Positions 22,091 to 35,447 of a stretch of 64,000 nucleotides of DNA are shown here, one piece after another; positions within the stretch are counted from its first letter, which is position 1; every line of letters begins with the position of its first letter. The notes beneath the pieces were generated by a model. It did no database searches. It was not told where the DNA came from and saw nothing but the letters and a program-made list of their open reading frames with translations. The DNA comes from Cryptomeria japonica (taxonomy: Eukaryota; Streptophyta; Pinopsida; Cupressales; Cupressaceae). Position numbers and translations under genes: made by a program. The stretch lies in the NCBI RefSeq assembly GCF_030272615.1, contig NC_081407.1:380143179-380207178 (forward strand), written 5' to 3'.

Positions 22091-23000
22091 TATAACGTCC
22101 CCTTTTCTAGCACGCGATGTATGATGTTGTCATTATCCCATTTCTCAATGGTCCCATAGGCTAACCAGGACTTTTAAAGGATCTTGATGATATTTGGCCC
22201 AAGTAATTTTAGTTACAGGTGAGTTTGAGGTGTTTTGACGTGTTTTTGGGATACTTGCTATTTATAGTAAGTCAGTTGGGCTAGGTTAAGATCATCAATG
22301 GTTCATGAATAATATCTTGTTAATGGTTATTGATGATATTGAGTTGATATTTTAACAAAGGAATCCCAAATTCCAATGTTCAAAGAACAATCAAGGGTCA
22401 AGAATCACAGTCCAGCATACCGAATATCAAAAAGGCTCATGCAAAGGTTCGATGTTTGAAGTCCAACAAATATGGAACCCTTGACATCCAAGGCCTGAAA
22501 GGTATTCATCAAGGATCAAGGGTCGGGAGTTTTACTTACCCAATTCAAAGTCAAATAGCAAAGGCCCAATGCTTAATGTCTAAAATTTGTCAGGGTTGCA
22601 AGTCTAAAAAATTAGCTTCAGGGATTAGGGATCAAGGAAACACCTTTCACTTTCCACAAAAGATTGAATGTGTAAATAAAACATCCAATATCTAACTCTC
22701 GACACACTTAGGAAAATTTATCGATAGAGAAAGTGGTTTTGGGGTTGGAGGATCAAGGTTTGAGGATTAGGGTTCCACTATACATTTTACACAATAGGAG
22801 AACTTTGAAGAGTGAAGGTCTGATCTTCGAAACCCAATACACTTAAAATATTTTGAGATGAAAAAGAACCATTTTAGGTTAGGGTCAGGGATACACTATA
22901 CCTTATTCACACATAAGTGAACTTCATAAGCCTCAACCCTGATCCTCGAAGCCCAAAACACTTAGACATTATTTTGTCTTTTTGACTATGAAAACAAAAT
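22091..23000 (+). repeat. LTR-like start (TATAACGTCCCC) with degenerate tandem repeats
   Basis: TATAACGTCCCCTTTTCTAG after a purine tract resembles the TGTAACG(T/C)CCC start of many plant Gypsy LTRs with the second base changed. Within it, 22772-22985 holds a degenerate tandem duplication of about 116 bp: two GATC(T/C)TCGAA(A/G)CCCAA phrases near 22832 and 22945. I could not find the LTR end. Confidence 0.4.
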
Positions 23001-23159
23001 TTGAGAGGATTTTTCCTTACAACTAATAGATTCATTTTAAGCCTATATAATAATTCCTAAATACATTTTAACCAATTGAAACATTCAAATATTGAGGCAA
23101 AATTGCACAAGATATTTGTTGTCAATACCAACATTGAGGCATTGACTAAAACTAGCCCA

Positions 23160-24000
23160 TTGTTACATGTTCAAATTGCAAATGCCTCTTCAGAAAAGGT
23201 CCAATAAATTCAATTACAAATTACATTTCATAGGACTCAAATGTCCTAAAATTACATATTCTCATGAATGGTACTACTAGAATGCATAAAAGAAAGATGA
23301 TAGTTGGTGTCCAATGTTGCCTTTGATCAATAACTTCCAGTCCCCAATGGTGCTTCCAGGCAACCCAACCATGTAAAGCCCATAGGTCGACCCCACCATG
23401 ATAGGAGATAGTCGTATGGTCCACAAACACTCACACATATAATACACAAGGGGAGAAGGGCTTACACCCACATCAAACACAAAGAATATATCACATCCAA
23501 AGAAGTAACACAACATCAACAAAGAAATGCAAGATACATCTTTCAAGTATTAGTCATGCAACACTAGGACTATATACTCGAGTGCCAATTAGGGAGTGTC
23601 TTCATAGAGCACAAGATTAGCTACCACGTGGAATCAAATACCTCTCATATGGACAAGGATGTTTGATCATACAAGTACCATCACTCCTAGAGTGGGCTTT
23701 TCTTCCCAAGACATCCTTAGCCTTTACGAGCACTCAAGGCATGTGACGGGTAGCCATTATCTCAGTTAATTATTTACCCATGTTTTCATTAGTTTTCACT
23801 TGATTAATCAAGTTCCACATGTGACAACCATCCTCAAAGAGTTTGATTTGAGGTCGCATTAGAAGCCACTCCCTTAACCCTCTTTAGTACCTAAGTCTGA
23901 AGCTCATCATGTTCACCAACAAATGTGGGATCAAACAAATACATTGTTAATTTCACTTTCACATGACATTGCACCATTCTCAATTTTGACCCATATCATA
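23160..24000. repeat. LTR-like block related to 53100-53900
   Basis: The segment AGGTCGACCCCACCATGATAGGAGATAG near 23380 has a counterpart at about 53250 (AGGTCCACCCCCCATGCTAGAGATAG), with similar surroundings. Both blocks are probably parts of related Gypsy LTRs. The short minus-strand ORFs here have no recognisable product. Confidence 0.4.
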
Positions 24001-25320
24001 ATGTACGATCCAAATGGATCCATTCTTACTTTTTACAAGTTATAACCATACTACACATAATAATTCAACACTAAATACCATAAAATCACATTTTTCTAGC
24101 TTTTTACCATTTTAACTAAAACTAGGATTTACCACTCCATGGAAATAGCTTAAAATTCATAAAAATTTGAAGATCATAAAATTGAAATTCTTAAGAATAT
24201 CCTTTTGATTTCAATGCACACAATACCCCTCTCTTAAGATAAAACATGCATTTCACTCGAACCCTATGGTGGATTGGGCAACGTGAGAATGTTTTTGGGA
24301 TAAAAACCATAAAAATTGTTCAAATAAACTAATGAAATACCCAATGCAAGATTTAAATTTATGGAAAAGTATTTCCCAATCCCTTTAACATTTTTCAAAT
24401 ATGAAACACCAAGAATGGGATGAATTGAGAGAGAAATCAACTTTTTTACCCCAGGTTTGGTTGGAAATTCAAATGGAGAGTTCTTTCCACACACACAATC
24501 AATGCAAAATTCCTTGTTGCAATACAAATTCCTTCAAATTCTTATCCTAATGCACCAAATATCATGCAAATCTATCCACTCTAGCTCCCACAATCATCAA
24601 ATCAATTTTGCAACTGTAGGGTTTCTCCCCTCTCAACATTTTCTTCCCATTTTCACTTTTTGAAAATAAAACATTTAAAATAATTATTTTAATTCTTAAA
24701 TGCATATCAGAGTTTACTTTAGTGGTGAATATTCGCCAATGGTGAATATTTCACGTCGGCAACCTGGAAAATGGCAAATATATTGTACCAACCGGGGGTG
24801 GCCATGTCGCCAGGAATTTATAAATATTCGTCAAATGCATGACTCAATCGCCCATTATTTTATGTAATTAATTGTATCTATGTGAATATTTTGCCAATAG
24901 AATCCACGTTTTCCACACAATAAATTCAAGTTTTTCGCCTACACTCTCTGAGGTTCCCTTAAGAGATTATCATAATTTGCCAATATTCATATAAAGATTT
25001 ATTTTCTAGGAGGACCTAATTCATCTGGCATTTTACGGACGCATGTCTCCATTCACCCCAATTTTCGCCAACTCTATTATATTTTCCAATTAAAAAGTCG
25101 ATCCATAATCACCTCAAAATTATCTAAGACATGTTATAGTTAAGCAGAATTCGCCAAATATATGTATATCATATAAAATTCCTGCTGAATTCACCAAATA
25201 AGGATTGGTATAAATACATTCAAAGATCAGATCTATCTCTACACAATTTGGTCGATTCAGGGCTCTCAATTCAGATCAATAGTGAAGTTTCAGACCAAGA
25301 ACAACCATTTTTGTTGACTA
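24000..25320 (+). repeat. Gene-free, LTR-like stretch with TTCGCCAA motifs and a TATA box
   Basis: Motifs of the form (A/T)TTCGCCAA or near variants recur at about 24731, 24814, 24893, 24978, 25064, 25148 and 25190. A TATAAATA box at 25209-25216 follows. This looks like an LTR U3 promoter region or the promoter of the hAT gene beginning at 25571. The assignment is inference. Confidence 0.35.
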
Positions 25321-25570
25321 CATTGGTGACTGCTAGTGCCCATGAGTGATCATATTTTTGAAGTGTTATAATGTTATTCTAAATTCATCTCTATTTGTTT
25401 GCACTGTTGAGTTCATTCTTATTTAGTGGGGACCTGTCAGTGCCAGTGGTCACCCAGGAGACCTCAAACATCTAGATTGTAGGCCATAGGGCCAATGAGT
25501 CATATAGTCTAGTCTATTTACTATTATTACTCCTTCAACAACTTGATATGTTTTTATAGCCTTTATTTCA

Positions 25571-28395
25571 TTGGAAATGTCAAACAGGAAGAAGGACATG
25601 AATCATGAATGTGGGGAAGGCCAAGAGAGGCCAATAAAATGCAGAACGTTATCTTCATACTTTGGTGTTGGCAAAGATCATGGTGAAAATCAGGAAGGTA
25701 CATCATCACAAGTACAAGTACAAGATTCACAACCTTCACCGCATATTGAAGAAGAGGGAGAACCTGATATCTCATATTATGTTGAGCTTGAAGAAGATTT
25801 TATGGTAGATACCCAAGTTAGCCGGAATGATATAATCGACTTGGGTGATAATGCCACAGATGATAATGCATGAAAGGGGAAAAGGAAAGCCATATCAAAA
25901 AAGGATCAACCAAAATAAAAAAAGGATCAACCAAAATAAAAAAAGGATCAGGAGTGGGATATGTCAATGAGGAATTTTCAAATTAATTAGGCGTCAAAGT
26001 ATCCATTCATTGAACCAGTGGAGAATCCAATTGAAGGCAAGCCTCCAATAGAATGCGGGTGTAAGATTTTCACTTGGAAGCATACGAAGGAAAATAGGTT
26101 GCAGCTAAAAATTGACACCATAGAAAAGCATATGGGTAAATTTTATGAAAAAAAAATGATAGATGGAGTTGAAAAATCAGTGATAAGATGGAAAACAAAG
26201 GATGAATGTAACCATGTGAGGAATGCTGACGAATTTTATTTTTCATGAGAAAATACAAACGAAGCCTACTGAAGTTAAAGGTTCTATTTAAGCTATTCTT
26301 GTAAAAGCAATGCAAATAGAACACTTCGAAAAGTTGTTCAGTTAAGTGTTGTTTTTTATATTTTGAGCAAAGGGCGTGCTATGATAGACTACCCATCAAT
26401 GAGTGGTTTATTACACTTTTTGAAAGTTCCTTACTATCCTAATAGTCACCAATCAATAAACAGTGGATGGGAATGGGCAAGTTGTCTTTCTAATGTTGAA
26501 AAAGAAGATATAAAGCAAAAAATAAGAGAGTCAAACTTTATTGCACTGTCTTTAGACGAAGTTACGACAATAGATAATACTTCATGGGTATGCATGCATA
26601 TTTATACCGTATAGAATCATGCCCGCCAACCTCATCTACTATCTATTTCTAAAATGAAGGATAGTGCGACAACGGAAAATTTATTTCAACTAGTAAAGAG
26701 TTGTTTAATTGAATATGGAGGTATGGATGACATGACGATTGCCAAAAATTTGGTGTGTGTTGGAGTGGATGGAGCTTCAATAATGCAAGGTCACAGGAAT
26801 AGTCTTTGCACAAAGATAGAAACTTCTTGTGCACCCTACATTACTAGCATTCACTACATAGCCCACATAATGAATCTGGATTTTGGAATTGTGAGCAAGT
26901 ATGCTCCAGTAAAAAGAATTGAACATTTAGTCTGAGAGCTCTACTCACACTTTTGTCGAAGTCCCAAACGATTTATGGAATTTCAACACTTTGTTGATGG
27001 AATAACCGATGGAAACAAGCTTCTTAAGGATAATGATACCAGATGGATCTCTTTGGATGGTCCAGTGTATCAAGTTTTTTCAAAATATCCATCCTTGATT
27101 GGACTATTTCACACAAATCACGATGAATCAGAGCAACCAAAATTTCCTAACCTGCTTCGGAGGTTAAGTAATATAGAGACACTCTTGACTTTAGCAGCTA
27201 TTCTGCCCATGCTAGAGGAAATGAGGAATATTATGAAAAAATCCCAGCAAAGAGCTATGTATATTGCAGAATATGCTAAGTTGCGTAAGATGACATGCCT
27301 CACCCTGGATAATCTCTATCAATTTCAACCAACATTATCTGATGAAAAATTTGTGAAGTGGCGGACACTCACAAATTTGAACAATCCTGATAACTTTTTA
27401 CAGATTGGTGCAAACGAGGAGATATGTGCCAGTGTATGTGGAGTTGAGATACCAATGCACTTTTTTTCCGTGATTGAGCCTAAGGAACCTGGAAAGTGCC
27501 CCAAGAAGCAACTAGCAAGAGTTACAAGGGAAGATTTTAGCAAGATTGTTGAGTCTATAACTGCTTATGTGAAGAAAATTGCCTATGATCTTTCTTCACA
27601 TATTAGAACCAAATTCCCTCCTTAGAGACTACTTAAAGCCATGTCTATTGTGTTTCATCAATATTCAAACTTCAATAGTGCAACTGATTTTCGAGCTAAG
27701 CTACTGACTTTGATAAATCAATTTTGCAAATCCATAGAATTCAATGGAGTAACGATAAATGGAATTTTAAACATCTTAGAGATAAATCATCTCGTTTTGC
27801 ATACACTATGTGGGAACAATATGACATAATGGAGAACCCCCACGAAGAGGGATCAATAACAAGGCTTTGGACAAATCTAGGTAAGAATGAAGTGTTGTAT
27901 GATTCAATATCAGAATATTTCAAGCTTGTTGATTTATGTCTTACCATGATATTGGGTTCGGTGGAGGATGAAAGAGTTTTAAGTTCTTTGGGGTTCCTAA
28001 AATCAAAGCTAAGAAACAAACTAGACAAGAATTTGGAAAATTGTTTGAGGCTCTATACATCTAGGTATGATATCCACACTTTTCCTTATGACAGGGCAAT
28101 GAAAATCTGGAGGTCGAAATGCAAAAGAATAGGTTTGGGCAACACTTCAAACCAAAGTGTCAGTGGGACAATTGACTCATGTACTGGACCTACTGGTAGC
28201 ATTGAGATGCAGTTCAGCAAATATATGCAGACTCAGAGTGAAGACAACACAAAAAAGAATCAAGGAAGCTCAATTTTAATGAGGAATGGCAACTGTAAGA
28301 TATTTAGGACTACAAGTTTGTGGGTATTAACTAATCTTATTGTTATATCTCATCATTCATATTACAAAAACATACTATTGTGGCTGATAACTTGA
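25571..28395 (+). pseudogene. hAT-superfamily transposase-like gene, decayed
   Basis: The product would be a DNA transposase or a domesticated relative. From the N-terminus there is an acidic Ser-rich leader (25571-25873) and a zinc-finger-like region (25990-26248; 'YPFIEPVENPIEG', 'CGCKIFTWKH', 'KIDTIEKHMGKFYEKK'). The catalytic core follows: 'FIALSLDEVTT' at about 26550 and 'CVGVDGASIMQG' at about 26760 hold the first two acidic residues. A long helical insertion comes next (26975-27625). The C-terminal dimerisation region has 'GSVEDERVLSSLGFLKSKL' near 27960. At least four stops and one frameshift (27625-27830) break it. The layout matches the ZNF862/C17orf113-like hAT group. Terminal inverted repeats were not found. 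Confidence 0.8.
25896..25951 (+). repeat. 21-bp tandem repeat, 2.7 copies
   Basis: AAAAAAGGATCAACCAAAATA occurs twice and then partially, inside the linker of the hAT gene. It is in frame-length multiples. Confidence 0.88.
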
Positions 28396-29180
28396 TGATA
28401 TTTTATGTGTGTCAACTTTTTGCAATTAAAATTTAATATTGAATTGCAATTGCATTTTTCAACTTTCTATTTTTAGATAGAAAATAGTAGAATAAAATAG
28501 CATAATGTGTTTATTGATAGAGAAATTTTTATTTAGACATGTTGAGATTTTCATTAATTCTTTCAAAATATAGCCATAAGATACAATTCATTCAATACAC
28601 AACTATGTGGGTTTCTCTATGCAAAAGTCAATACCAAATTTCAGAACCCTTTACAAAAGACAGTGGATTCCCTTTTATAGAAACAAGGGAGCAACAACAT
28701 CTTTAGGTCGATTTGCAACATGTGAAGACTCAACATAAAAATCAATTACCAAGGCACTGAATCTATTGTCCCATCAATATCAGAAACTCAGTACAATTTT
28801 ACAAGGTTGAAGGTATCTATGACCATCATAGGTCGGATTAGCAATTTAGCAACGGTTACATGTCTCCTGAGCCATGTTCAAAAAATAGAGTTCAAACTTA
28901 AAACTTGATCCAAGCCATTACAAATTAAATATATAGAATAGAAGTGCAGAAAACCTAGAAATCAGAAATAGAGAAATGCAAAAAAGTTAAAACTTGAGAG
29001 AATTTGAGATTACAAATCTACAAGGATGAAGGTGTGCACCATAGGTTGGATTAGTAATAGTGAGGGCTCCATTTTTCCTGTTCATAAAATAGAGTTATTT
29101 TAGGTGATGCCAAATTCCAAACAGAAAAAAGTAGAAAACCTTGAAATTAAGAGTAAATGCATAAAACTATGCAATACATA
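28396..29180. repeat. Gene-free spacer with a degenerate internal duplication
   Basis: TTACAAGGTTGAAGGTATCTATGACCATCATAGGTCGGATTAGCAAT at about 28800 is echoed at about 29020 (CTACAAGGATGAAGGTGTGCACCATAGGTTGGATTAGTAAT). Both are followed by 'AAAATAGAGTT'. The stretch separates the plus-strand hAT gene from the minus-strand coiled-coil gene. Confidence 0.6.
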
Positions 29181-30753
29181 CTATGATTCATGAGATCTTT
29201 GTGCTAGTTTTTGTAGGGTGCTCCACTCTTCGTCTGATGGAAGTTCATTTTTTTTTAAGCATAGTAAGCCAACTGCAACTTCATCAACAATCCATATTTG
29301 GAAGAGTGACTTGACACCACTGTTTCACCCAATATCACATTCAAATTTGTTAATGGTTTGATGAAATCCAGAAATCTGTGAGGAATTGTGTCCTTAGGAA
29401 GCAAGTCTAAATCAGACTTCATTTTGCCCTCCATCATTTTTTGAAAGCCTCTTTTCCAATAAAATTATTTGATGTGTCAACACTCTTCGACAAACCAAGA
29501 TTTAACAAATTGTTTGTCTTTTGTTACAACTTCAATATCTTTTCCCCAACTTTATCCAAATTTTCATGTGCTTCCCTTAGTTTTCTGGCATTTTTGAATG
29601 ATAGATGATGCCTTAACTGATGCATCAATGCGGCTCTTAATTCCTTTGATGCCAAATAGTTGTCATTGTTATTGTAGACTTATTGCAAAATATGTTTTGC
29701 AATATTCTCTTTTGAATAAACATTTTTGTTCTTCTCAATGTGCTCTTTGAGCTTCCAAAAAACTACTTTTAGATTTTCATTCAATTCCAACCATTCACAC
29801 AACTTGTCACTCCTCTGTATTATTTGCCCAAAAATGTTTTCTTTTATATACTTCACTGTATTGTTCATATTGTCCTTCAATCTGTCTTTCAAATTTTTAA
29901 TTTTACTATTTGCATTATGCAGCTCTTCTTTCATTTGTGCACATTTTTTTCTTTCTTCTTCTTCTTTGTCTTCCAAATGTTTTGCTTTTTCCGTCTCATG
30001 CTCCAATTGGTTATGTAAATTTTTGTTTAAGGCAGCAACAGACTCCAGGTTTTTGTATAATTTTGTTGTAGAGGCTCTTTCATCATCAAATTTTTTAATG
30101 CTTTCATCCAATTTTTCCGTCAGTTCCTTCAGATCTGCCTCCATTTGTTCCTGCTTTGTTATTGCTGAGGTAGAGGCCGAATTTTTTATCCTTTACTATA
30201 ATTCATTGCACTATTTTTCTACTGCTTTCCTTTTTTCTTTTTCATTTATCAGATCTACATGTAACTTTTCCATTTGTTTCTCCACCTTATTTTTCTCTCT
30301 CTCCATCTTTAGTAGTGAAGTGTAGATCACTTCGTTGGTCTTTTTTGACACACTAATTTTGTCCACATTTTGAACTTTGGAAAAATCCATTTGAACGGTG
30401 CTAACATAAAATTCAAAGGGATCTATCTGATTCTATGGTGGATTTTTATCTTTATTTGGGGGCATAACAACCATGAAATCCATCATATCTTTGTTTGGGT
30501 CATATGTGGGAAATACCTTGTTTGATGCAGGTTGTTCCTCTAAAGTTGTAGTAAGGGCACCCCTCTTCAATGTCTTCTTTTTTTCTTTATTCATATTTGT
30601 TTTTTGTGCAAATTTATTAAAGAAATCATTGTAACGAAAATTTGGGTTTGTTGAAGCAATTGAATGTTTGAAAGGTGAAATAGCACTTGCAGTGATACAT
30701 GAGGCTCCACCTATACTTGTGATTCTAACTAATGCATTTTGAGGAGTAAAAAA
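29181..30753 (-). pseudogene. Coiled-coil gene, C-terminal half
   Basis: This is the downstream half of the minus-strand frame split by the element at 30754-37181. It opens with 'TPQNALVRITSIGGASC', then a basic linker, then a coiled coil of over 150 residues at 30144-29680 ('KLDESIKKFDDERASTTKL' and following heptads). A tail ends at a TAG at 29181-29183. Stops at about 30435 and 30190 and frameshifts near 29450 show decay. No enzymatic motif is seen. The low-complexity coiled coil cannot be assigned to a family. It could be the ORF of an unrecognised retroelement rather than a host gene. Confidence 0.5.
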
Positions 30754-31536
30754 TGTTATGATTAATGACAGTCCCAAAGACACTGAGAGGGGGGGGTGAA
30801 TCAGTGTCTAACTGGTTAACAAAATATTTAAACTTATTAAGAACTTTGCATCCCAAAACAGTGTACCGGTAAATAAAAATTAATGCAGCAAATAAGAATA
30901 ATAGAGACAGCATAGAGAACACACCATAACACAAGATATTTAACAAGGAAACCTGGTGTGGGAAAACCCACGGTGGGATTTGTGACCCACAATATTCACT
31001 CACTGGCCAATGAATAAATATTACTTACAATGAGGGGCCTGCACATGCAGGAAGGCCAACTGCCTAGAGCTCATTGCTCAATAAGAGTCACACTAACTAC
31101 AAAAGTGGATTATGAAATCCAATACAATGTACTGCTTCAAATCAGCATCAACTATGTCAGGTTCAGTACCGGTTTAAGCTCAGTCTATTACCAAAAACCT
31201 TCGCTGTCAATTATATCACAATATCATCCTCTCTCTCTTACTTACAAAATGACCTATAAGATCTCATACATATATATGAGTCTTTTACAATGTATCATGT
31301 TGTCTTTACAAAAGATAATTACATTAAAATACAATAAACAGAAGTTTATTCCTTGTCGGCTGGAGTGTCGGTATGCATTGTTGCCGTTGCCGGTGAAGTG
31401 CCTGTCAGTGTATGTAGAAGTCTATTGCCGGTGCTGGTAATTGTTGGTGGCTTACCAGATGAATGCCAGTTGGTTTCCAGATGGTTTCCATCAATGACAA
31501 CATCAACTATTCTCATAAGAGTGTAGAATGCCAACA
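30754..31536 (-). repeat. 3' LTR of the nested element, 783 bp
   Basis: The LTR matches 36593-37181 but contains about 193 bp (31085-31278) absent from the other LTR. It begins TGTTATG and ends CCAACA as read on the plus strand, giving TG...CA ends. Confidence 0.92.
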
Positions 31537-31550
31537 ATCTCCCCCTTTGG
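31537..31550 (-). other. Polypurine tract of the nested element
   Basis: ATCTCCCCCTTTGG on the plus strand reads CCAAAGGGGGAGAT on the minus strand, directly before the LTR start TGTTGG. Confidence 0.88.
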
Positions 31551-31749
31551 CATTGATGGCAACACTCATGAGAAAAATCCAAAAACTGTTCCAAAAACTG
31601 AAGTCCAAAAAGTTTCCAAAAAGATGTGCTCCCCCTGAGCAAATGAACTCCTCTAAAGATGTATTTTTCTCTCCACTACTCCCTCTTTGACATCAATGAC
31701 AAAGGTTGTCAAAAATAGTCAAATGAGTGCAAAAATTTCACCTCAAAGT

Positions 31750-34700
31750 TTGTAACCGGTTGGTTACAATCTGAAAGATGTCTACCAAAACCAAATTTAG
31801 ACTCTGCATGAATATTTTGTTGTCGGTCAAGGTTGCCTCAGTCTATTGGATCGTCCCGGTGAGATAGTGCATGTGTTCTTCTGGTGATCGCTCTCCTTGA
31901 AGTAATGCCTTAAATATTTCATTTCTCAAAGAGATAAGATTGTCCAACTTAGGACCAAGTTTTTATTTAAGTTCTCTGGCATTAGACTTAATCATTGCCT
32001 TCTTTTTCTCAAGTTTCTCCAATTTCTCCTCAAAACCTACTATTTCCTGCTCAATAACTGATATAGGTTCGGATGAACCAATTATGGTATCAGCTATGTC
32101 ATCTATTTCTTTCTGTACTCTGTTGATCTCCTTTTCTAGGTCCTCTGTCAAAAGATGGGGTTTGCATGTTTCCCTGTAAAGCTCCTTGTATTCCAGAATT
32201 GTAGTGTTCAGTGCCAGTAATAGTGTATTCATGTGTTATGTGCACTTCTTTATTGTGTCTTCAAAGAATTTATCCTTCTCCTTTTCAAATTTCTCCCTGA
32301 AGGTGTCCTCATTCACCTTGTCAATGGTTATTACATTATCAGTAATAAATTTTGATAGTGTGTCCAATTTTCCTATAGAATCCTTGATGTGATCAGTGTT
32401 ACAATTTGGTGCAATCAACTTCAGAATTAGTAGTGTTATCAATTGCCTTGTAGGCCAATGCATTGCAGTCTGTTATCTTCTTAATTGAATTTAAAAGTAC
32501 TTCGATAACATTTGTAGGTCTGAATTCACTTGTTGAAGTGTTGGATGTCTAACCAATTACCTTTATTACCTTTGTGCTTCCATCATTATTAACCATTTTG
32601 TTTGTGTTTACCTCTGGTGGATCAGTCTGAGTTTGCATTTCAACCTGTAAAGGTTTGTCTGATCGTTTAGGTATCTCAGTGATTGTCGATTTCTCTGCCT
32701 CAGTATGTACCTCTGCCTCTGTAGGTTTTTCAATAAGTTCAATTGTTGATATCTCTGTCTCTAGTGGCCTTGTGCCAACATCCTTTTCTTCAGTAGGTTT
32801 TCCTATATCTGATGGTTGCTCTGTTTGGGTTGGGATCTCAACCTCAACAGTCTCTATCGGTTTCTCAGCTATGTTGCCACTGTCAACATTATCATTCTTA
32901 ACCTCTGCATTGTCCTTATCCACAATAATATTTACTTCCTGAGTATCCACATTCATGGTAAAAAGTATCTCAGATTTAGGATTTGTATCATCATGCGTGA
33001 TACCTTTAGTGTCAACAGTTGGTGTATCATCTGTGTGTACCGGTGCAGTATCTAAAGGTGGTGGTGGTATATTATCAGTAATCTCGATGTTCGAAATTCC
33101 ACCAACTTTACCTTTTCCCTTATCCTTATCCTTCTGATACACTTTGAATGTCTTCTTTGGTCGGTTCCTTTCCTCTTGTTTTTCTTTTTCCACAAAAAAT
33201 ATATCACATTTATCAGCAGTCTCTTCTGCAATCTCATTTACTCTTCCTTCCATTAAACTTACTTGTCGATGCCCACTAGCAAAAACGGATCTATTAGCCT
33301 CACAAATCAATTCATCAATTTCCTCATTTAAATTCACAGGATGAATAGCTAGAAGTTTTTCAATTTTTAGTTTCTTATCTAATTATATCATTGCTATCCT
33401 TTTTGCATCCAATCTTCTATACAATTCACTTAGTAAATCATCCACAACTTCAATTAAGACTTTCTTATATATATTTCCAAGTATAAAATAATACTGTTCT
33501 CAATGCTTTCCTTGTCAGAATCTTTAAATGAATTATATAGTTTACTCACATTAGCCAAATTTCCATCATCAGTTATTTCATTCGACAAATCATTGAATGA
33601 AGATGTGATTGGTTTCTATTTCTTCTTAGGAGTTAGCTTCTTGGCTGGTTCCCTTACTACCTATTGTTTCTTCCTCAAGGTCCTTATTCTCTTAGGTGAA
33701 GGAGAGGGTACCGGTGAAGGTTTTCTCTTCCTTCTTTCTACTCTCTTAAACTCTGTTGCCTTGTCACCGTCGGTTCCAGAAGATGTGCCAACTGGTGAAA
33801 TGTGTGCCTCCGGTTGCAATCCTTCAAGATCACTAGCCGATATGCCACTGATGTTCATTACATTTTCCTTGATTTCTTTAACTTTCTTCAAAGCATCTCT
33901 AATGTATTTTTCTCTTCTCTTCCTTTTCTTCAATATTTTTACATCACTTTCAATAGTTTCTGACTGCCAAAAACTTGTTCTAATGGTTCTCTCGGTGCAT
34001 CTAGTAATGCTTTAGCATATGTTTCCAAAATGTTAATGTCTACCTCATATCCCATTTTAGTTACCCATACAGTCCTAGGGAGTACAACTTCCATTCATGT
34101 CTCATCCTTTTTTATAACAAAATAGATTTCTTTGTCATACTTGTCTACTATACTCTGTGGTAATCTTTCTCTAGTTTTCATCTTAGCTTGGAAGGTTTTG
34201 AAATATTCAATTATGTTGTTGTCCTTTGCAATTCCCATGCCAGTGAAAGCTTCCTGTATTTGTTTTCCTACCAGTATATCATAACCAAAGTCTTTGGGTC
34301 CTGTACCGAGAATCTCCTTAGTGAAATACAACATTAAACATACCAAAAGGTTTCCAAAATGGAATGTGCCTTTCTTGTCACCTTTGATCTTTTTTCAGGT
34401 TGTCAATAAGTTCATCTTTCAGCCATTCACCTACATCAATCATTGCATTATTGTTAACCATCTCATAAGCACTGTGTATACAGAGACTAGAAACTGAATT
34501 TAGCCTGTTGGCATGTGTAGTCTTGTATCCTAACACCATACTCACAAATCTCACATTGATGTCCTTAATATCATTCACTCTTAGTGATCTACTGTCAAAT
34601 GTTGCTCAGGTTAGGCTTATCACTGTGTTGTTGGGAATCTTCTTATTTTTATCAGGTCTTTTGTCGGTTGAGGGTAAACGAGTTACTGCCCTAATTGCTT

Positions 34701-35103
34701 GTCTGGTTATTTTGTAGACAGAATCCAACCATAAGAATTCTCCATGTGCTCTACTTAAAACAATCCTAACTACTTCCTCCAGAAATTTAGGGATATTCAA
34801 TATCTCAACAAAACCTAAAGTTTCTACAATCTTGTGTTCAAGTTTAACAGTACCATTTTAATCAAAAATTACCATTTTAAACATTTTCATCAATTCCTCA
34901 TAACCTAATTCTTCAATGTTGCAATGAATATAAATCCTAGGGTCTTCAACAAATGCTACACCTTTAGGAATTTTAGAGAATGCCCCTATAGAGTCATCTT
35001 TCTTAGCTATTTGGGGAATTATCTTAAACATGGGCCTAGGGCGTTTCACATTTTTCACAATAGTAGGGTTCTGAACAAATTTGGGAGCAAACAAAGAAGC
35101 CAT
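31750..35103 (-). pseudogene. Long ORF of unknown family in place of pol
   Basis: This second ORF starts at 35103 ('MASLFAPKFVQNP') and runs about 1,100 codons through three or more frameshifts and several stops. The N-terminal 350 residues (35103-34095) look globular, with 'RGH'-free helices and 'IPKFLEEVVRIVLSRAHGEF', 'AYEMVNNNAMIDVGEWLKDE' and 'GTGPKDFGYDILVGKQIQEA'. A Lys/Arg/Ser/Pro-rich stretch follows (33933-33661, 'RKPSPVPSPSPKRIRTLRK'). Then a Thr/Glu/Pro-rich repeat region (33337-32549) and a C-terminal coiled coil (32463-31963). No catalytic motif is visible. I believe similar proteins occur in conifer genomes, from memory and unverified. Confidence 0.6.
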
Positions 35104-35447
35104 TGAAAAATACCTTTAGCTGCTTGAAAATATTTTGAATGCTTGGAGAAATCACTTCGCACCTTTGCCTTGAATGCCTTTGCTTAGTTTTTGCGCTCTC
35201 TGCTAATTCAAATGTTCGGTGTGTCGAAAAAGAGGGAAATCAGCTGATTTATAATGAAATTTCTCTCAACAACTGCATTAAATGCTTGCCAGTTAAGTGA
35301 AAAATTAACCCATCTACCGGTAAGGAATAAATCTATCTTATCACCATCAACTGAGGGTACTCTGCATGATTTTCAACTTTCTGCAATACCCCCAAAATGG
35401 GTTACTTCTCAATTGGATGAAGAATCTCCTGCCAGTGGAGTATTACT

